A stretch of 64,000 nt of DNA, from positions 62,001 to 126,000 of the forward strand of contig NZ_JYLD01000013.1 of NCBI RefSeq assembly GCF_001043025.1, given 5' to 3'. Below, piece after piece: positions 25,671 to 34,716 of the stretch. Each line of letters opens with the position of its first letter. Within the stretch, counting starts at the first letter, position 1. Source of the stretch: Pseudomonas helleri. Lineage in GTDB: Bacteria > Pseudomonadota > Gammaproteobacteria > Pseudomonadales > Pseudomonadaceae. A program made the translations under genes and the position numbers. The notes beneath the pieces were generated by a model, which had not been told where the DNA came from, did not search any database, and saw only the letters and a list, made by a program, of their open reading frames with translations.

Positions 25671-27014
25671 TTAAAACCTCCCCGTCAGCGGGTATTCCAC
25701 CGCTACCCGCAACTGATCAGCGTCCAGTTCTGCCTGCGCCGCATTGCCGCGATGCACGTTATAGCGCAGTGACAGGGTGGTGCCTTTGGCCGCGCCACTT
25801 TGCACCACATAGCGCGCTTCCAGATCACGTTCCCAGTGTTTGCCGCCTTTGCCATACCCCAAATAGGCATAGCCGCCTTTAGGATCAACCTGCGTGCCGT
25901 TGATCTGGCTGCCGCGCACATAGGCGGCACTGAACATCAAACCCGGCAGGTTCCAGGGCGACATGTCCAGGTCGTAGCGGGCTTGCCATGATTGCTCGTT
26001 CGGCGCATTGAAGTCAGACAATTGCACGGCGTTGCTGATAAAGATCGCGCCACGGGTCACGTAGTCGAACGGCGTGTCGCCATGCACCTTCTGGTATCCG
26101 AGGTTGAAACTGTGCGGGCCTTGGGCATAGGTGCTCATCAAGCTCCAGGTGGTGTTGTTGATGGTGCCCGACAGCGCCTTGCCTTCATCGGTGGTGCGAT
26201 AGAGGTTGAAGTTGAATGCCAGCGAGCGCTTTTCATCAAGCGGCTGGTTGAACAGGGCGCCCAGGTACTGCTGGTTCCAGGTGTTTTCATAGCGAGACGT
26301 ATAAAGGCTGGTGCTTAGCTGTTTGCTGGGGGTATAGACCACGCCCGCAAGGTCGAACGCGTCGCCTTTGCGGCCGTTGGAGTAGTTCACCACAAACTCC
26401 TGGTTATGGCTGCTGGCGTTGCGATCGGTACTGCCGGTGAAGTGCCCGCCGACCATTTTCAGGGCATTGAACTCGTTACTGGTGACAAACAGCCCGGTGG
26501 CGGTTTCGGGCAGCAGGCGGCTGTCGGATGAGCTGAATACCGGTGTCTTGACCCGCTGCTCGCCGTACGACAGCACAGTGTTCGACATGCGCAGCTTGAT
26601 CGCGGCGCCGCCCCGGGCGTAGTCGTCCTTGGGGTAGCCCTCGTTATCCAGCCCCAGCAACCGGGCCTTGCCCGCACGACCACCGCCACTGTCCAGTTTG
26701 ACCCCGAGGTAGGCGTGGGCATCGACGCCGACACCGATCAGCCCCTGGGTGAAACCTGACTGCAACGTGCCCATCAGGCCGTACGCCCATTCCTCGGCGT
26801 AATCGTTGCGTTCAGCCCTGGTTTTGTAGGCATTACGTGCGCTGCTGTTGCTGCTGCCGTGCTGGTAGTCGCGGCGGTCGTAGACACTGCGATTAAGCAC
26901 CGCCCAGGTGCTGTCTTCGATAAAGCCATTGGCCTGGGACTGGGCCGAATCGGCCATGCTTGCGGGGCTGGCGAGGGCCAGCAAAATGGCTGAGCGGGTA
27001 CGTATGGCGGTCAT
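25671..27014 (-). CDS. OprD-family outer-membrane porin
   Basis: 447 residues. Signal peptide about 1-21 (SAILLALASPASMADS), then the family opener GFIEDSTWAVLNRSVYDRRDY and regular beta strands; NYSNGRKGDAFDL and the C-terminal VEYPLTGRF match OprD porins. The family imports amino acids, organic acids or other small solutes. ATG 27014 overlaps the stop codon of the pseudoazurin gene upstream by 4 bases (ATGA), so the two are co-translated; the frame is open 47 codons further upstream only through that gene. Coupling to a copper protein is unusual and suggests a copper-related or electron-transfer role, which is speculative. Confidence 0.88.
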   Translation of the reverse strand: MTAIRTRSAILLALASPASMADSAQSQANGFIEDSTWAVLNRSVYDRRDYQHGSSNSSARNAYKTRAERNDYAEEWAYGLMGTLQSGFTQGLIGVGVDAHAYLGVKLDSGGGRAGKARLLGLDNEGYPKDDYARGGAAIKLRMSNTVLSYGEQRVKTPVFSSSDSRLLPETATGLFVTSNEFNALKMVGGHFTGSTDRNASSHNQEFVVNYSNGRKGDAFDLAGVVYTPSKQLSTSLYTSRYENTWNQQYLGALFNQPLDEKRSLAFNFNLYRTTDEGKALSGTINNTTWSLMSTYAQGPHSFNLGYQKVHGDTPFDYVTRGAIFISNAVQLSDFNAPNEQSWQARYDLDMSPWNLPGLMFSAAYVRGSQINGTQVDPKGGYAYLGYGKGGKHWERDLEARYVVQSGAAKGTTLSLRYNVHRGNAAQAELDADQLRVAVEYPLTGRF

Positions 27015-27448
27015 GGCGCGGCCTGTCGGGCGAGGGCGGCATTCATGCGGTCGAGCGCACGCTTGGGCAGTGACGCAGGCAAAACTGGCGCCTCGGCTGG
27101 TGGTTCGCCCACTTGAATCAGCATCACCATGCCCATGGCCAGATGCGGCGTGCACTGAATGCCATAGAGGCCTGGCTCCGTGAAGGTCTGTTCGATTTCC
27201 TGATCAATCTTGCCCACAAAAGTCGGAACGCCTTCTGGCCAAATGGCCGGTAAGGTCGCTGCGTTATGGCCGCTTTGCGCCGCCACGAACTTGACCGTAT
27301 CACCGGGGGCAATCTGCAGGTAATCCGGGTCGTAGACCATGCCGGCGGTCGGGCTGCGAGTGAGCATTTTGACTTCATGGGTCTCGGCCAGGGCCGCTGA
27401 AGCAAGCAGGGAGGTGGTCAACAGCACGGTCAGGGATGAAATACGCAT
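27011..27448 (-). CDS. Pseudoazurin-like cupredoxin
   Basis: 145 residues. Signal peptide about 1-21 (LTVLLTTSLLASAALAE). The type 1 copper site is complete: His in QSGHNAATLP (residue 61), then Cys, His and Met in YGIQCTPHLAMGM. The sequence MLTRSPTAGMVYDPDYLQIAPGDTV is pseudoazurin-like. Such proteins carry electrons in the periplasm, for example to nitrite reductase or oxidases. A 30-residue C-terminal extension (VLPASLPKRALDRMNAALARQ) is not part of the cupredoxin fold. Co-translated with the OprD-family gene. Confidence 0.88.
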   Translation of the reverse strand: MRISSLTVLLTTSLLASAALAETHEVKMLTRSPTAGMVYDPDYLQIAPGDTVKFVAAQSGHNAATLPAIWPEGVPTFVGKIDQEIEQTFTEPGLYGIQCTPHLAMGMVMLIQVGEPPAEAPVLPASLPKRALDRMNAALARQAAP

Positions 27449-27524
27449 ATCTGGTTATCCATAGAGTCTGGGTCCCAAACGCGGGATGCGCGGCATGTTA
27501 GAGCAACACGCCGCGCCGTCCGCA

Positions 27525-28688
27525 TTAGAAGTATTTCAGCCATGAAACATCTCGGCGACGGGCCTTGAGCCCGGCAAACCAGCGCACCGGCAAGTACAAG
27601 GCCGCGGCCAGCAAAATAGCCGTCAGCCACACGGCGCCGATGCCGTCGAAACCGAAGTAATCGCCCTGATTTAAACCAAACAGGCCGACGCAGATCAGGT
27701 ACAGCACTTTGAGCACGTACAGGTGCAGCAGGTAGAAGAACATCGGCGCGGCGCCAAACACCGCCAGGGTGCGGATCCAGCGTTGCTGGCCGGCGCGTTC
27801 AAAGCCGAGCAACAGCAGCAAGCCCACGCCCAGGGTCAAGGTGAGAAACAGCAGCGAAGGCGGGTATTTAGTGATGTTGAAAAAGCTCATCAGGGTTTGC
27901 GTCACGTTGCTGTAGCCCACCCATGGCGCCTCGCCATAACCATTGAGCAAACGCAGGGCGACAAAGCCAAGCAGCGCGCCAGTGCCCGCAAGCAGCAGAA
28001 AACGCTGGCGCAAGGCTGCTGAGGCAGAGTGTGCGAACCACGGCCCCAGGCAGTAGCCCAGCGCGATAACCCCGATCCACGGCAGTACCGGATACGACGT
28101 GCGCAAGCGCAGGTTGTCCGAAAACTCGATCCAGCCGCGATCATGCAAAATTGCCCAGGGCACATGCATCGCTGAACCTGCGGCAAAGTGCACGTTGTCC
28201 AGCAGGTTATGCCCGGCAATGATTACCACGGCGAGCAGCAGAAGCAGCGGGCGGGGCAACCAGACCAGCGCGGCCAGGGCAATCATGCTGACGCCGATGG
28301 CCCAAATGACCTGCATGTAAATCACGCTTGGCGGGAACTGAAAAGTCCAGGCGAAGTTCACCAGGGTGAATTCCAGCACCACCAGAAATAGCCCGCGCTT
28401 GAACAGAAAAGCCGAGACGTCGCGGGTGCCCTGGTATTTTTCACCGTACAGAAACGCCGACAAACCGGTCAGCAAGACAAACACCGGGGCGCACAAGTGG
28501 GCCAGGGTCCGGCTAAAAAACAAGGCGGGGTCAGTGACATCAATGTTCATCGGGTCGGCCACCTGGCGATGCAAAAAAAACGTCTCGCGCACGTGGTCCA
28601 GCAGCATGAAGATGATCACCAACCCCCGAAGGGCGTCGATGGAGAGCAGGCGTTGGCCTGAAGGCGGGGCTTGAATTGCGTTTGGCAT
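27525..28688 (-). CDS. DUF1624-family multi-pass membrane protein
   Basis: 387 residues with about ten hydrophobic helices. The N-terminal LLSIDALRGLVIIFMLLDHVRE is the signature of DUF1624/HGSNAT-like acyltransferase membrane proteins, which are thought to move acetyl groups across the membrane to sugars or similar acceptors. Substrate unknown. The frame opens at GTG 28700, but ATG 28688 is the likelier start. A striking nested inverted repeat lies immediately upstream at 28700-28753. The gene stands alone between the copper block and the MFS/dehydrogenase operon. Confidence 0.8.
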   Translation of the reverse strand: MPNAIQAPPSGQRLLSIDALRGLVIIFMLLDHVRETFFLHRQVADPMNIDVTDPALFFSRTLAHLCAPVFVLLTGLSAFLYGEKYQGTRDVSAFLFKRGLFLVVLEFTLVNFAWTFQFPPSVIYMQVIWAIGVSMIALAALVWLPRPLLLLLAVVIIAGHNLLDNVHFAAGSAMHVPWAILHDRGWIEFSDNLRLRTSYPVLPWIGVIALGYCLGPWFAHSASAALRQRFLLLAGTGALLGFVALRLLNGYGEAPWVGYSNVTQTLMSFFNITKYPPSLLFLTLTLGVGLLLLLGFERAGQQRWIRTLAVFGAAPMFFYLLHLYVLKVLYLICVGLFGLNQGDYFGFDGIGAVWLTAILLAAALYLPVRWFAGLKARRRDVSWLKYF

Positions 28689-28699
28689 TGAAGAGATCA

Positions 28700-28753
28700 C
28701 AGGCAGGTGAATGTTGTAAGTTGCGTTACCTTATAACATTCGATCCCTGCCTG
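28700..28753. promoter_or_regulatory. Nested inverted repeat upstream of DUF1624 gene
   Basis: Outer arms CAGGCAGG (28700-28707) and CCTGCCTG (28746-28753) enclose inner arms AATGTTGTAAG (28710-28720) and CTTATAACATT (28730-28740; one mismatch). GTTACCTTATAACATT (28725-28740) also resembles a zinc-regulator (Zur) site. Operator or hairpin function is inferred. Confidence 0.4.
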
Positions 28754-28800
28754 TCACTCGTGTGAGAACAATTCGCAATTAATGCTGCGCGTGCTGGCGA

Positions 28801-30099
28801 TCAGCGACGCACTTTGACCCACGCCATCAAGATTGCTGAGGACAGCACCCCGGCGAACATGAAGATATAAGCCGCGCCGGGGTTACCGGTCAGGCCAATC
28901 AGGTAGCCGACGATCCATGAGCCAACAAAGGCGCCCAAGGCCCCGCACGCATTGATCAGGCCAATGGCACCGCCGAATACGTTGGCCGGAAGGATCTCCG
29001 GGATCAGCGCAAAAAACGGCCCGTAAGGTGCATAGAGCGCGGCACCGGCCAACGTCAACAGCACGAACGACAGCCAGAAATGCTCAGAGCCCAACAGGTA
29101 GGAACCGAGGAAAGCCAGTGCACCGAGTGCCAGCAACGGCCAGACGAAGTGTTTGCGTTGCTGGGATTTGTCTGAGGCCCAGGACACCGCCAACATGGCG
29201 GCGACAGCGGCCACGTAGGGCACCGCGCTCAACCAGCCGACGGTGACGATGTCAGCTGCGGCTGCCTGTTTGATGATGCTCGGCAGCCACATGATGAAAC
29301 CGTACACGCCGATGCTCCACAGCGCGTGAACACAGCACAACTGAATCACCACCGGGCTGGTGAAGGCCTGGCGGTAATTGCGTACTTGCGGCATGCCTTT
29401 CTGTTCGTCGGCCAGGGTGGCGGCCAGCTGGGCTTTTTCCTGTTGCGTCAGCCAGTTGACCTGCTCGGGCTTGTCGCGCGCCATGCGCCACCAGATAAAG
29501 GCCCAGAGCACAGCGGGGGCGCCTTCAATGACAAACATTTCGCGCCAGCCCCAGGCCTGAATCAGGTAGCCCGATACCACCGACATCCACAGCACCGTCA
29601 CCGGGTTGCCCAGCACCAGAAAGGTGTTGGCCCGTGAGCGCTCCTTGCGGGTGAACCAGTTGCTGATAAAAATCAGCATGGCGGGCATCACGGCCGCTTC
29701 GACGATGCCCAGCGACACCCGAATGAACATCAGCATCGGGATGTTGGTCACCAGCCCCGTGGCCATGGCGCAAAAGCCCCACAGAATCAGGCTCCAGAAC
29801 ACCAGTTTGCGCACGCTGTATTTCTGCGCGTAAATCGCCCCCGGCACCTGGAAGAAAAAGTACCCGAGAAAAAACAGCGCGCCGATCAGTGAGGACATGC
29901 CTTTGGTAATGCCCAGGTCATGCTCGATACCGGCAGCGCTGGCAAAGCCGTAGTTGGCCCGGTCCAGATAGGCGAGGCTGTAAGTGATGAAAATGATCGG
30001 GATCAGGTACAGCCAGCGTTTGGGCGCAAAACCCTTGGCCTTGACCGTTTGCTCACGGCTACCTGTCAGCGGCAGTGCGGGTTCTTTGAGAGTGCTCAT
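28801..30099 (-). CDS. MFS transporter, ACS family (sugar acid/gluconate-type)
   Basis: 432 residues, about 12 membrane segments. IIFITYSLAYLDRANYGFA near 34-52 is the ACS family hallmark; a central loop (WLTQQEKAQLAATLADEQ) and FTRKERSRANTF are also characteristic. It lies 36 bases downstream of a gluconate-5-dehydrogenase-like gene in the same direction, so a keto-sugar acid, gluconate or idonate is the likely cargo. The LysR gene at 31085, divergent from this pair, is the probable regulator. Confidence 0.85.
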   Translation of the reverse strand: MSTLKEPALPLTGSREQTVKAKGFAPKRWLYLIPIIFITYSLAYLDRANYGFASAAGIEHDLGITKGMSSLIGALFFLGYFFFQVPGAIYAQKYSVRKLVFWSLILWGFCAMATGLVTNIPMLMFIRVSLGIVEAAVMPAMLIFISNWFTRKERSRANTFLVLGNPVTVLWMSVVSGYLIQAWGWREMFVIEGAPAVLWAFIWWRMARDKPEQVNWLTQQEKAQLAATLADEQKGMPQVRNYRQAFTSPVVIQLCCVHALWSIGVYGFIMWLPSIIKQAAAADIVTVGWLSAVPYVAAVAAMLAVSWASDKSQQRKHFVWPLLALGALAFLGSYLLGSEHFWLSFVLLTLAGAALYAPYGPFFALIPEILPANVFGGAIGLINACGALGAFVGSWIVGYLIGLTGNPGAAYIFMFAGVLSSAILMAWVKVRR

Positions 30100-30135
30100 G
30101 GGGTTCCCCCTGTTATTGTTTTTTTAGATGCAGGT

Positions 30136-30909
30136 TTAAACGACGCTGGTCAGGCCTCCATCGACAAACAGCGTTTGACCGTTAACGAAATCCGAAGCCG
30201 GGGAGGCCAGGAACACGGCAGCGCCGCACAGTTCTTCGACACGGCCCCAGCGCCCGGCCGGTGTGCGTTTGCACAGCCATTCTGAGAACTCCTGGTTGTC
30301 CACCAGTGCGCGGTTCATCTCGGTGGCAAAGTACCCCGGCGCCAGGCCATTGGCCTGAATGCCGTGGCGTGCCCATTCGGCGCACATGCCCTTGGTGAGC
30401 ATTTTCACTGCGCCCTTGGAGGCTGCATAAGGCGCAATGGTCGGGCGTGCCAGCTCGCTTTGTACCGAGCAAATATTGATGATCTTGCCGCGCCCACGGC
30501 CAATCATGTGCCGCGCAACCGCTTGCGAGACATAGAACACTCCGTCCAGATTGACCCGCATCAGATCGTGCCAATCGTTGGCGTCGTAGGTTTCCAGCGG
30601 TGCACGGCGCTGAATGCCCGCGTTGTTGACCAAAATATCAATGGCCCCGGTCTCGGCTTCAAAGGCGTTGATCGCGTCCAGCAGTTGCTCGCGTTGGGTC
30701 ACATCAAACACCGCGAACTCGGCTTTGAGCCCCTCATCACGTAATTGTCTGGAAACAGCGCGGGCTTTTTCGATATTGCGATCATTGATGACCACCGTGG
30801 CTCCCGCAGTTCCCAGACCGCGTGCCAGCTCAAGGCCAATGCCTTTGCCAGAGCCAGTGATCAAGGCGCGACGGCCATCCAGTCGAAAGCTGCTGAAATT
30901 GAATGACAT
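30136..30909 (-). CDS. Short-chain dehydrogenase, gluconate 5-dehydrogenase-like
   Basis: 257 residues. NAD(P) motif TGSGKGIGLELARGLG near 15-30, NNAG near 92, and the catalytic Ser-Tyr-Lys set (SVQSELARPTIAPYAASKGA near 147-166). The sequence resembles IdnO/Gno enzymes that reduce 5-ketogluconate to gluconate, including DGVFYVSQAVARHMIGRGRGK and NGLAPGYFATEMN. ATG 30909 is chosen over one four codons upstream. First gene of an operon with the MFS carrier. Confidence 0.85.
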   Translation of the reverse strand: MSFNFSSFRLDGRRALITGSGKGIGLELARGLGTAGATVVINDRNIEKARAVSRQLRDEGLKAEFAVFDVTQREQLLDAINAFEAETGAIDILVNNAGIQRRAPLETYDANDWHDLMRVNLDGVFYVSQAVARHMIGRGRGKIINICSVQSELARPTIAPYAASKGAVKMLTKGMCAEWARHGIQANGLAPGYFATEMNRALVDNQEFSEWLCKRTPAGRWGRVEELCGAAVFLASPASDFVNGQTLFVDGGLTSVV

Positions 30910-31084
30910 GCTGTATTCCACCTGTGTGTTATCTCTGTCGATGCAGGCTTTGTGGGTGACAGAGATGATCTTGTTTTAGCCAGTTCACCCCAGGCCTTGC
31001 AGTGCGTCCAATCGTCATTGATGATCTCGTGATCAAAAACGCTGATAACCACGTGTCAGCGTGCCTTCTGTTTGGAGTTTGAGA

Positions 31085-31981
31085 GTGGAAATCAAGCACC
31101 TGCGATCCTTTGTCACCCTGGCCGAAGAGCTGCATTTCGGGCGGGCCGCACACCGTTTGTCCATCGTGCAACCGGCCTTGAGCATGCAGATCAAGGTGCT
31201 TGAAGAAGAGCTGGGCGTGCGCCTGTTCGAACGCAATCGGCATTCGGTGATGCTCACTGAGGTGGGCGCGATCTTCTTGCCCGAAGCGCGAGCCACCCTG
31301 CAGCAAGCCGCCCACGCCAGTGATGTGGCCAGAGCCAGCGGGCGAGGGGAGATTGGCCGGGTGCGCTTTGGTTTTGTCTCATCGGTACTGCCGGAGCTCT
31401 TGCCGACTCTGATCCGCACCTTGCATGCGCGTTTTCCACGTATCGAACTGGAACTCAAGGACATGCCCGGCCCGGATCAGGCCAGCGCCTTACACAATGG
31501 CCAGCTTGATTTCGGGCTGATGCGTTTACCGGCGGTGATTGCTGGCATCCATACCCGTGTGGTGCTGCAAGAGGCCTTCGTGGTCGCGTTGCCGAGTGAT
31601 CATCCGCTGGCAGCTTGTGCCAGCATTCCGGCGATAGCGTTGGCCAACGTCCCGGTGTTTATTCTCTCCAGGCGCTATGCACCGGGGTTCTACGACGAAC
31701 TGATGCAAGCCCTGCGCAATCAGGGTGTGCAACTGCAGATCGGTTCCGAGCTGGGCGAATTCACCACCATGCTGGCGCTGGTTTCAGCCGGGCTGGGCAT
31801 AGGTTTGCTCCCGGCCAACGCAGGCCGCGCATTGCCCGCCAACGTGGTCTCCCGGTCCCTGGAATTGGGCAGCTACAATGCCAGCACCGGCCTGGCCTGG
31901 GTGGACCTGAACAGCGCGGTCAAACAGACCGTGTTCAATCTGATCAGCGACATGCTCGAAACCGATACACCTCAACTGTAG
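31085..31981 (+). CDS. LysR-family transcriptional regulator
   Basis: 298 residues from GTG 31085. Helix-turn-helix HLRSFVTLAEELHFGRAAHR and QPALSMQIKVLEEELGVRLF, then the effector domain; the LEEELGVRLFERNRHSVMLTE segment is of the CatR/BenM-like branch. It is divergent from the dehydrogenase/MFS operon and probably controls it. Its stop codon TAG is supplied by the first bases of a palindromic intergenic repeat (CTG-TAG-GAG), so the repeat has inserted at, or defined, the end of the gene. Confidence 0.86.
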   Translation: MEIKHLRSFVTLAEELHFGRAAHRLSIVQPALSMQIKVLEEELGVRLFERNRHSVMLTEVGAIFLPEARATLQQAAHASDVARASGRGEIGRVRFGFVSSVLPELLPTLIRTLHARFPRIELELKDMPGPDQASALHNGQLDFGLMRLPAVIAGIHTRVVLQEAFVVALPSDHPLAACASIPAIALANVPVFILSRRYAPGFYDELMQALRNQGVQLQIGSELGEFTTMLALVSAGLGIGLLPANAGRALPANVVSRSLELGSYNASTGLAWVDLNSAVKQTVFNLISDMLETDTPQL

Positions 31982-32044
31982 GAGCGAGCTTGCCTCGCGA
32001 TCTTTTAAAGATCAAAAGATCGCGAGGCAAGCTCGCTCCTACAG
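31976..32044. repeat. Palindromic intergenic repeat, complete copy
   Basis: Two perfect 31-base arms (beginning CTGTAGGAGCGAGC, ending GCTCGCTCCTACAG) around a short loop. The left arm contains the LysR stop codon. It lies between convergent genes. Confidence 0.92.
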
Positions 32045-32067
32045 ATTGAACTGCCGCACAGGAAGGC

Positions 32068-32823
32068 TCATCCCAGCGGAATCGGGTACAACCCATGGGC
32101 GCTGTCATGCCAGGCGAACTCCAGGCCGAAGGCCTGCTCCAGCCAGCCCGCTTCCCGCACCACCTGCGGGTTGCCGTGCCCCAGTAAACGCCCATCGGCC
32201 AACACCGCAATACGGTCGGCAAAGCGCATGGCCAGTCCCAGATCGTGCAGCACCAGCAATTGCGCGCAGTACGCCAAGCGGCTGCGCAGGTAGCTCAGCA
32301 GGTTGAGTTGATGGGTTATGTCCAGCGCCGCGGTCGGTTCATCGGCGAGCAAAATCGGCGAATCCGCCGCCAGCGCCCAGCCTATGCCAGCCCTGGCACG
32401 CTCGCCGCCCGATAACTGCGACAGTCGCCGTTGCAGCAAATGGCCGATATCCAGCGACTCAATCAATTGCGCCGACACCGGCTGCCCGACACGGGCGGCA
32501 TTGCGCCGGACACCCAGCTCAAGCAGTTCCTGGACCTGCAAATCCCACTGGCTGCGAAAGTCTTGCGGCAGATACGCCAACGTTTGCGCACGCTCTGGCG
32601 CAGGCCAGTGCTGAAACGCCCGCTGCTGCAACTGCACATGGCCGGCACTCAGCGCCTGCACCCCGGCCAGCGCCCGCAAGGCGCTGCTTTTGCCCGAACC
32701 ATTGGGCCCCACCAGTACCAGTAGTTCGCCGGGCATCAAGTCGAGATCAAAATCATGCAGCACGGCTTTGCCAGCGTGGTGCACGCTCAAGCCATGCGCC
32801 TGTAAAACCGGGTTCACCTTCAT
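32068..32823 (-). CDS. btuD: Cobalamin-type ABC transporter ATP-binding protein
   Basis: 251 residues with Walker A GPNGSGKSSA near 38-47, the signature LSGGERARAGIGWALA near 135, Walker B PILLADEPTAALD near 155, and the H-loop VLHDLGLA near 190. It belongs to the FecE/BtuD group for iron-siderophore, haem and B12 uptake. Its start overlaps the permease gene by 4 bases. Last gene of the riboswitch-controlled operon, which supports a cobalamin or corrinoid substrate. Confidence 0.88.
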   Translation of the reverse strand: MKVNPVLQAHGLSVHHAGKAVLHDFDLDLMPGELLVLVGPNGSGKSSALRALAGVQALSAGHVQLQQRAFQHWPAPERAQTLAYLPQDFRSQWDLQVQELLELGVRRNAARVGQPVSAQLIESLDIGHLLQRRLSQLSGGERARAGIGWALAADSPILLADEPTAALDITHQLNLLSYLRSRLAYCAQLLVLHDLGLAMRFADRIAVLADGRLLGHGNPQVVREAGWLEQAFGLEFAWHDSAHGLYPIPLG

Positions 32824-33815
32824 GCTGCGGGCCTCGCACGGGTTAACAGCAGCAGAAAAAACGGTGCCCCCAACAAGGCGGTCAGCAACCCCAAGGGGAT
32901 TTCGGCAGGCGGCAAGACACTGCGCGCCAAGCCGTCGAGCAACGCCAGCAAGGCGCCGCTGGTGAGCGCGCTGGCGACTATCAGGCGTTTGTGGGTGGGG
33001 CCAATCAGCCAGCGCACCGCATGGGGAGCCACCAGCCCGACAAAACCCACCAGCCCGCCCCAGGACACCGCCAATGCGGTAATGGCTGCGGCCAATAACA
33101 GCGACACATTGATAAAACGCTGCGGGCGCAAGCCCATGCTGTAGGCCACATGATCGCCCAGACCCAGCAGATCCAGGCCGTGGGCCAGGCGTTGCGCACA
33201 GATCAAGGCCAGCACGGTCAGCAAGGCCAGCAAACCCAGTGCGGGGAAGTCCGGGGTGTGAATCCCGCCCAGTGTCCAGCTCAACACCACCTGCAAATTC
33301 ACTGTTTCATCGGACAAAGCGAGCAACAGCAGGCTGCGTAAGGCCCCGAGCAGCGCCGCCACGGCAATCCCGGCCAGCAGCAAGCCGCTGGTGTCGTTGA
33401 TGCGGGTCAAGCGGGTGATCAGCAGCACCAACAGCGTCGCGCCCCAGGCACCGGCGAAGGCCAGCAGCGGCAAGCTCAACGACATTGCCATGGGCAAGGG
33501 CACCAGTAACGCGATGGCCGCGCCGACCGCCGCACCCGGCGCGCTGCCCAGCAAGTACGGCTCGGCTAGCGGATTACGGAACACCCCCTGAAAGATTACT
33601 CCGGCCAAACCCAGGCAAGCGCCCACGCAAAAGGCCGCCAGTACCCTGGGCAGGCGCCAGGTCATCAGCAGTTGCGCGAACGGGGTTTCATCGCCTCGCC
33701 ACAGCGCCCACCAGTCACTCCAGTGCGCCAGTTCGGCGCCAAGCCACAGGCCGATAAAAATCGCTGGCAAGGGGGTCAGGCACAGCAGGCGATAGCGTCT
33801 GTTGGCGGCGCTCAT
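32820..33815 (-). CDS. btuC: Cobalamin-type ABC transporter permease (FecCD/BtuC family)
   Basis: 331 residues with about ten membrane segments. The segments CVGACLGLAGVIFQGVFRNPLAEPYLLG and GFVGLVAPHAVRWLIGPTHK are conserved in FecCD/BtuC permeases; the second forms the coupling helices that meet BtuD. It overlaps both neighbours by 4 bases (ATGA on each side), so stoichiometric translation is likely. It moves corrinoid across the inner membrane. Confidence 0.9.
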   Translation of the reverse strand: MSAANRRYRLLCLTPLPAIFIGLWLGAELAHWSDWWALWRGDETPFAQLLMTWRLPRVLAAFCVGACLGLAGVIFQGVFRNPLAEPYLLGSAPGAAVGAAIALLVPLPMAMSLSLPLLAFAGAWGATLLVLLITRLTRINDTSGLLLAGIAVAALLGALRSLLLLALSDETVNLQVVLSWTLGGIHTPDFPALGLLALLTVLALICAQRLAHGLDLLGLGDHVAYSMGLRPQRFINVSLLLAAAITALAVSWGGLVGFVGLVAPHAVRWLIGPTHKRLIVASALTSGALLALLDGLARSVLPPAEIPLGLLTALLGAPFFLLLLTRARPAA

Positions 33816-34711
33816 GGCGGGGTCTCGACAAGGGGCGGGAACAGTTCAGGGTGCAGCAGCGCGGCTAACTGCTCGACGCCTTCGACCACACGCGGGCCGG
33901 GTATCAGCAACAAGGCACTGGGGATGCTGTCGAGACGGCCTGCTGCGACGGCAGGAATGCTTTGCCATCCCGGACGCACAGCCAGACTGGCCGCCTGTTG
34001 CGGGTTGCCCGCGACGATAATGCGCATTGGATTTGCCTGAAACACCGACTCGCCGCCCACCTGGCTCAGGCGGCTGTCAACAAACGGGTTAGTACCGCCT
34101 GCCAGGCGCAAAATATCACTGGTGTAGTTGTGCCCGCGCAAAGTCAGGTAGTGGCCGCGATCATTGCTGCCCGTCTCCAGGTACACCGGCACCGCAGGTT
34201 TTCCGGCCAAGCGCGCTTGCACGGCATCCAGTCGCGCCTGCATGTGTTCAATCAGTTGCTCGGCGCCCAACTCATGACCGGTGGCCAGGCCCAGCAGGCG
34301 GATATTGGCCAGCACGGCCTCCAGATCGCGGTGGTTGAGCACCAGCGCCGGTATGCCGATGCGTTGCAGCGGCTCCACCAGGGTTGCCGCCTGCCGGGCC
34401 GGGGTCATGACCACCAGATCAGCTTGCAGGCGGGCGATGGCCTCCACAGAAAACCCCAGACGTCCGCCAACTTTGGCCCGTTCGGCAATGTCGGCGGGGT
34501 AACGGGTAAACGCCTCGACACCGACAATGGCATCGCCGGCGCCGATGGCCGCCAGCATCTCGACGTTACTGGCGAAGATGGCGACGATCCGTTTGGGCGG
34601 GTGCGTCAGTGTTACCTCGCGGCCCAGGGCATCGACCACAGTCCGCGGGAAGCCGTCATCGGCCCTGGACACAAGGCTCACCAGCACACACAACAGCATA
34701 AGCCAGCGCAT
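33812..34711 (-). CDS. btuF: Periplasmic cobalamin-binding protein (BtuF-like)
   Basis: 299 residues. Signal peptide about 1-17 (WLMLLCVLVSLVSRADD). The FepB/BtuF fold is visible: VVDALGREVTLTHPPKRIVAI, NVEMLAAIGAGDAIVG, a bridging helix, and GHNYTSDILRLAGGTNPF. No lipobox Cys, so soluble in the periplasm. It begins 5 bases after the BtuB-like receptor stop and overlaps the permease gene. It delivers substrate to BtuC. Confidence 0.86.
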   Translation of the reverse strand: MRWLMLLCVLVSLVSRADDGFPRTVVDALGREVTLTHPPKRIVAIFASNVEMLAAIGAGDAIVGVEAFTRYPADIAERAKVGGRLGFSVEAIARLQADLVVMTPARQAATLVEPLQRIGIPALVLNHRDLEAVLANIRLLGLATGHELGAEQLIEHMQARLDAVQARLAGKPAVPVYLETGSNDRGHYLTLRGHNYTSDILRLAGGTNPFVDSRLSQVGGESVFQANPMRIIVAGNPQQAASLAVRPGWQSIPAVAAGRLDSIPSALLLIPGPRVVEGVEQLAALLHPELFPPLVETPP

Positions 34712-34716
34712 ACGGC

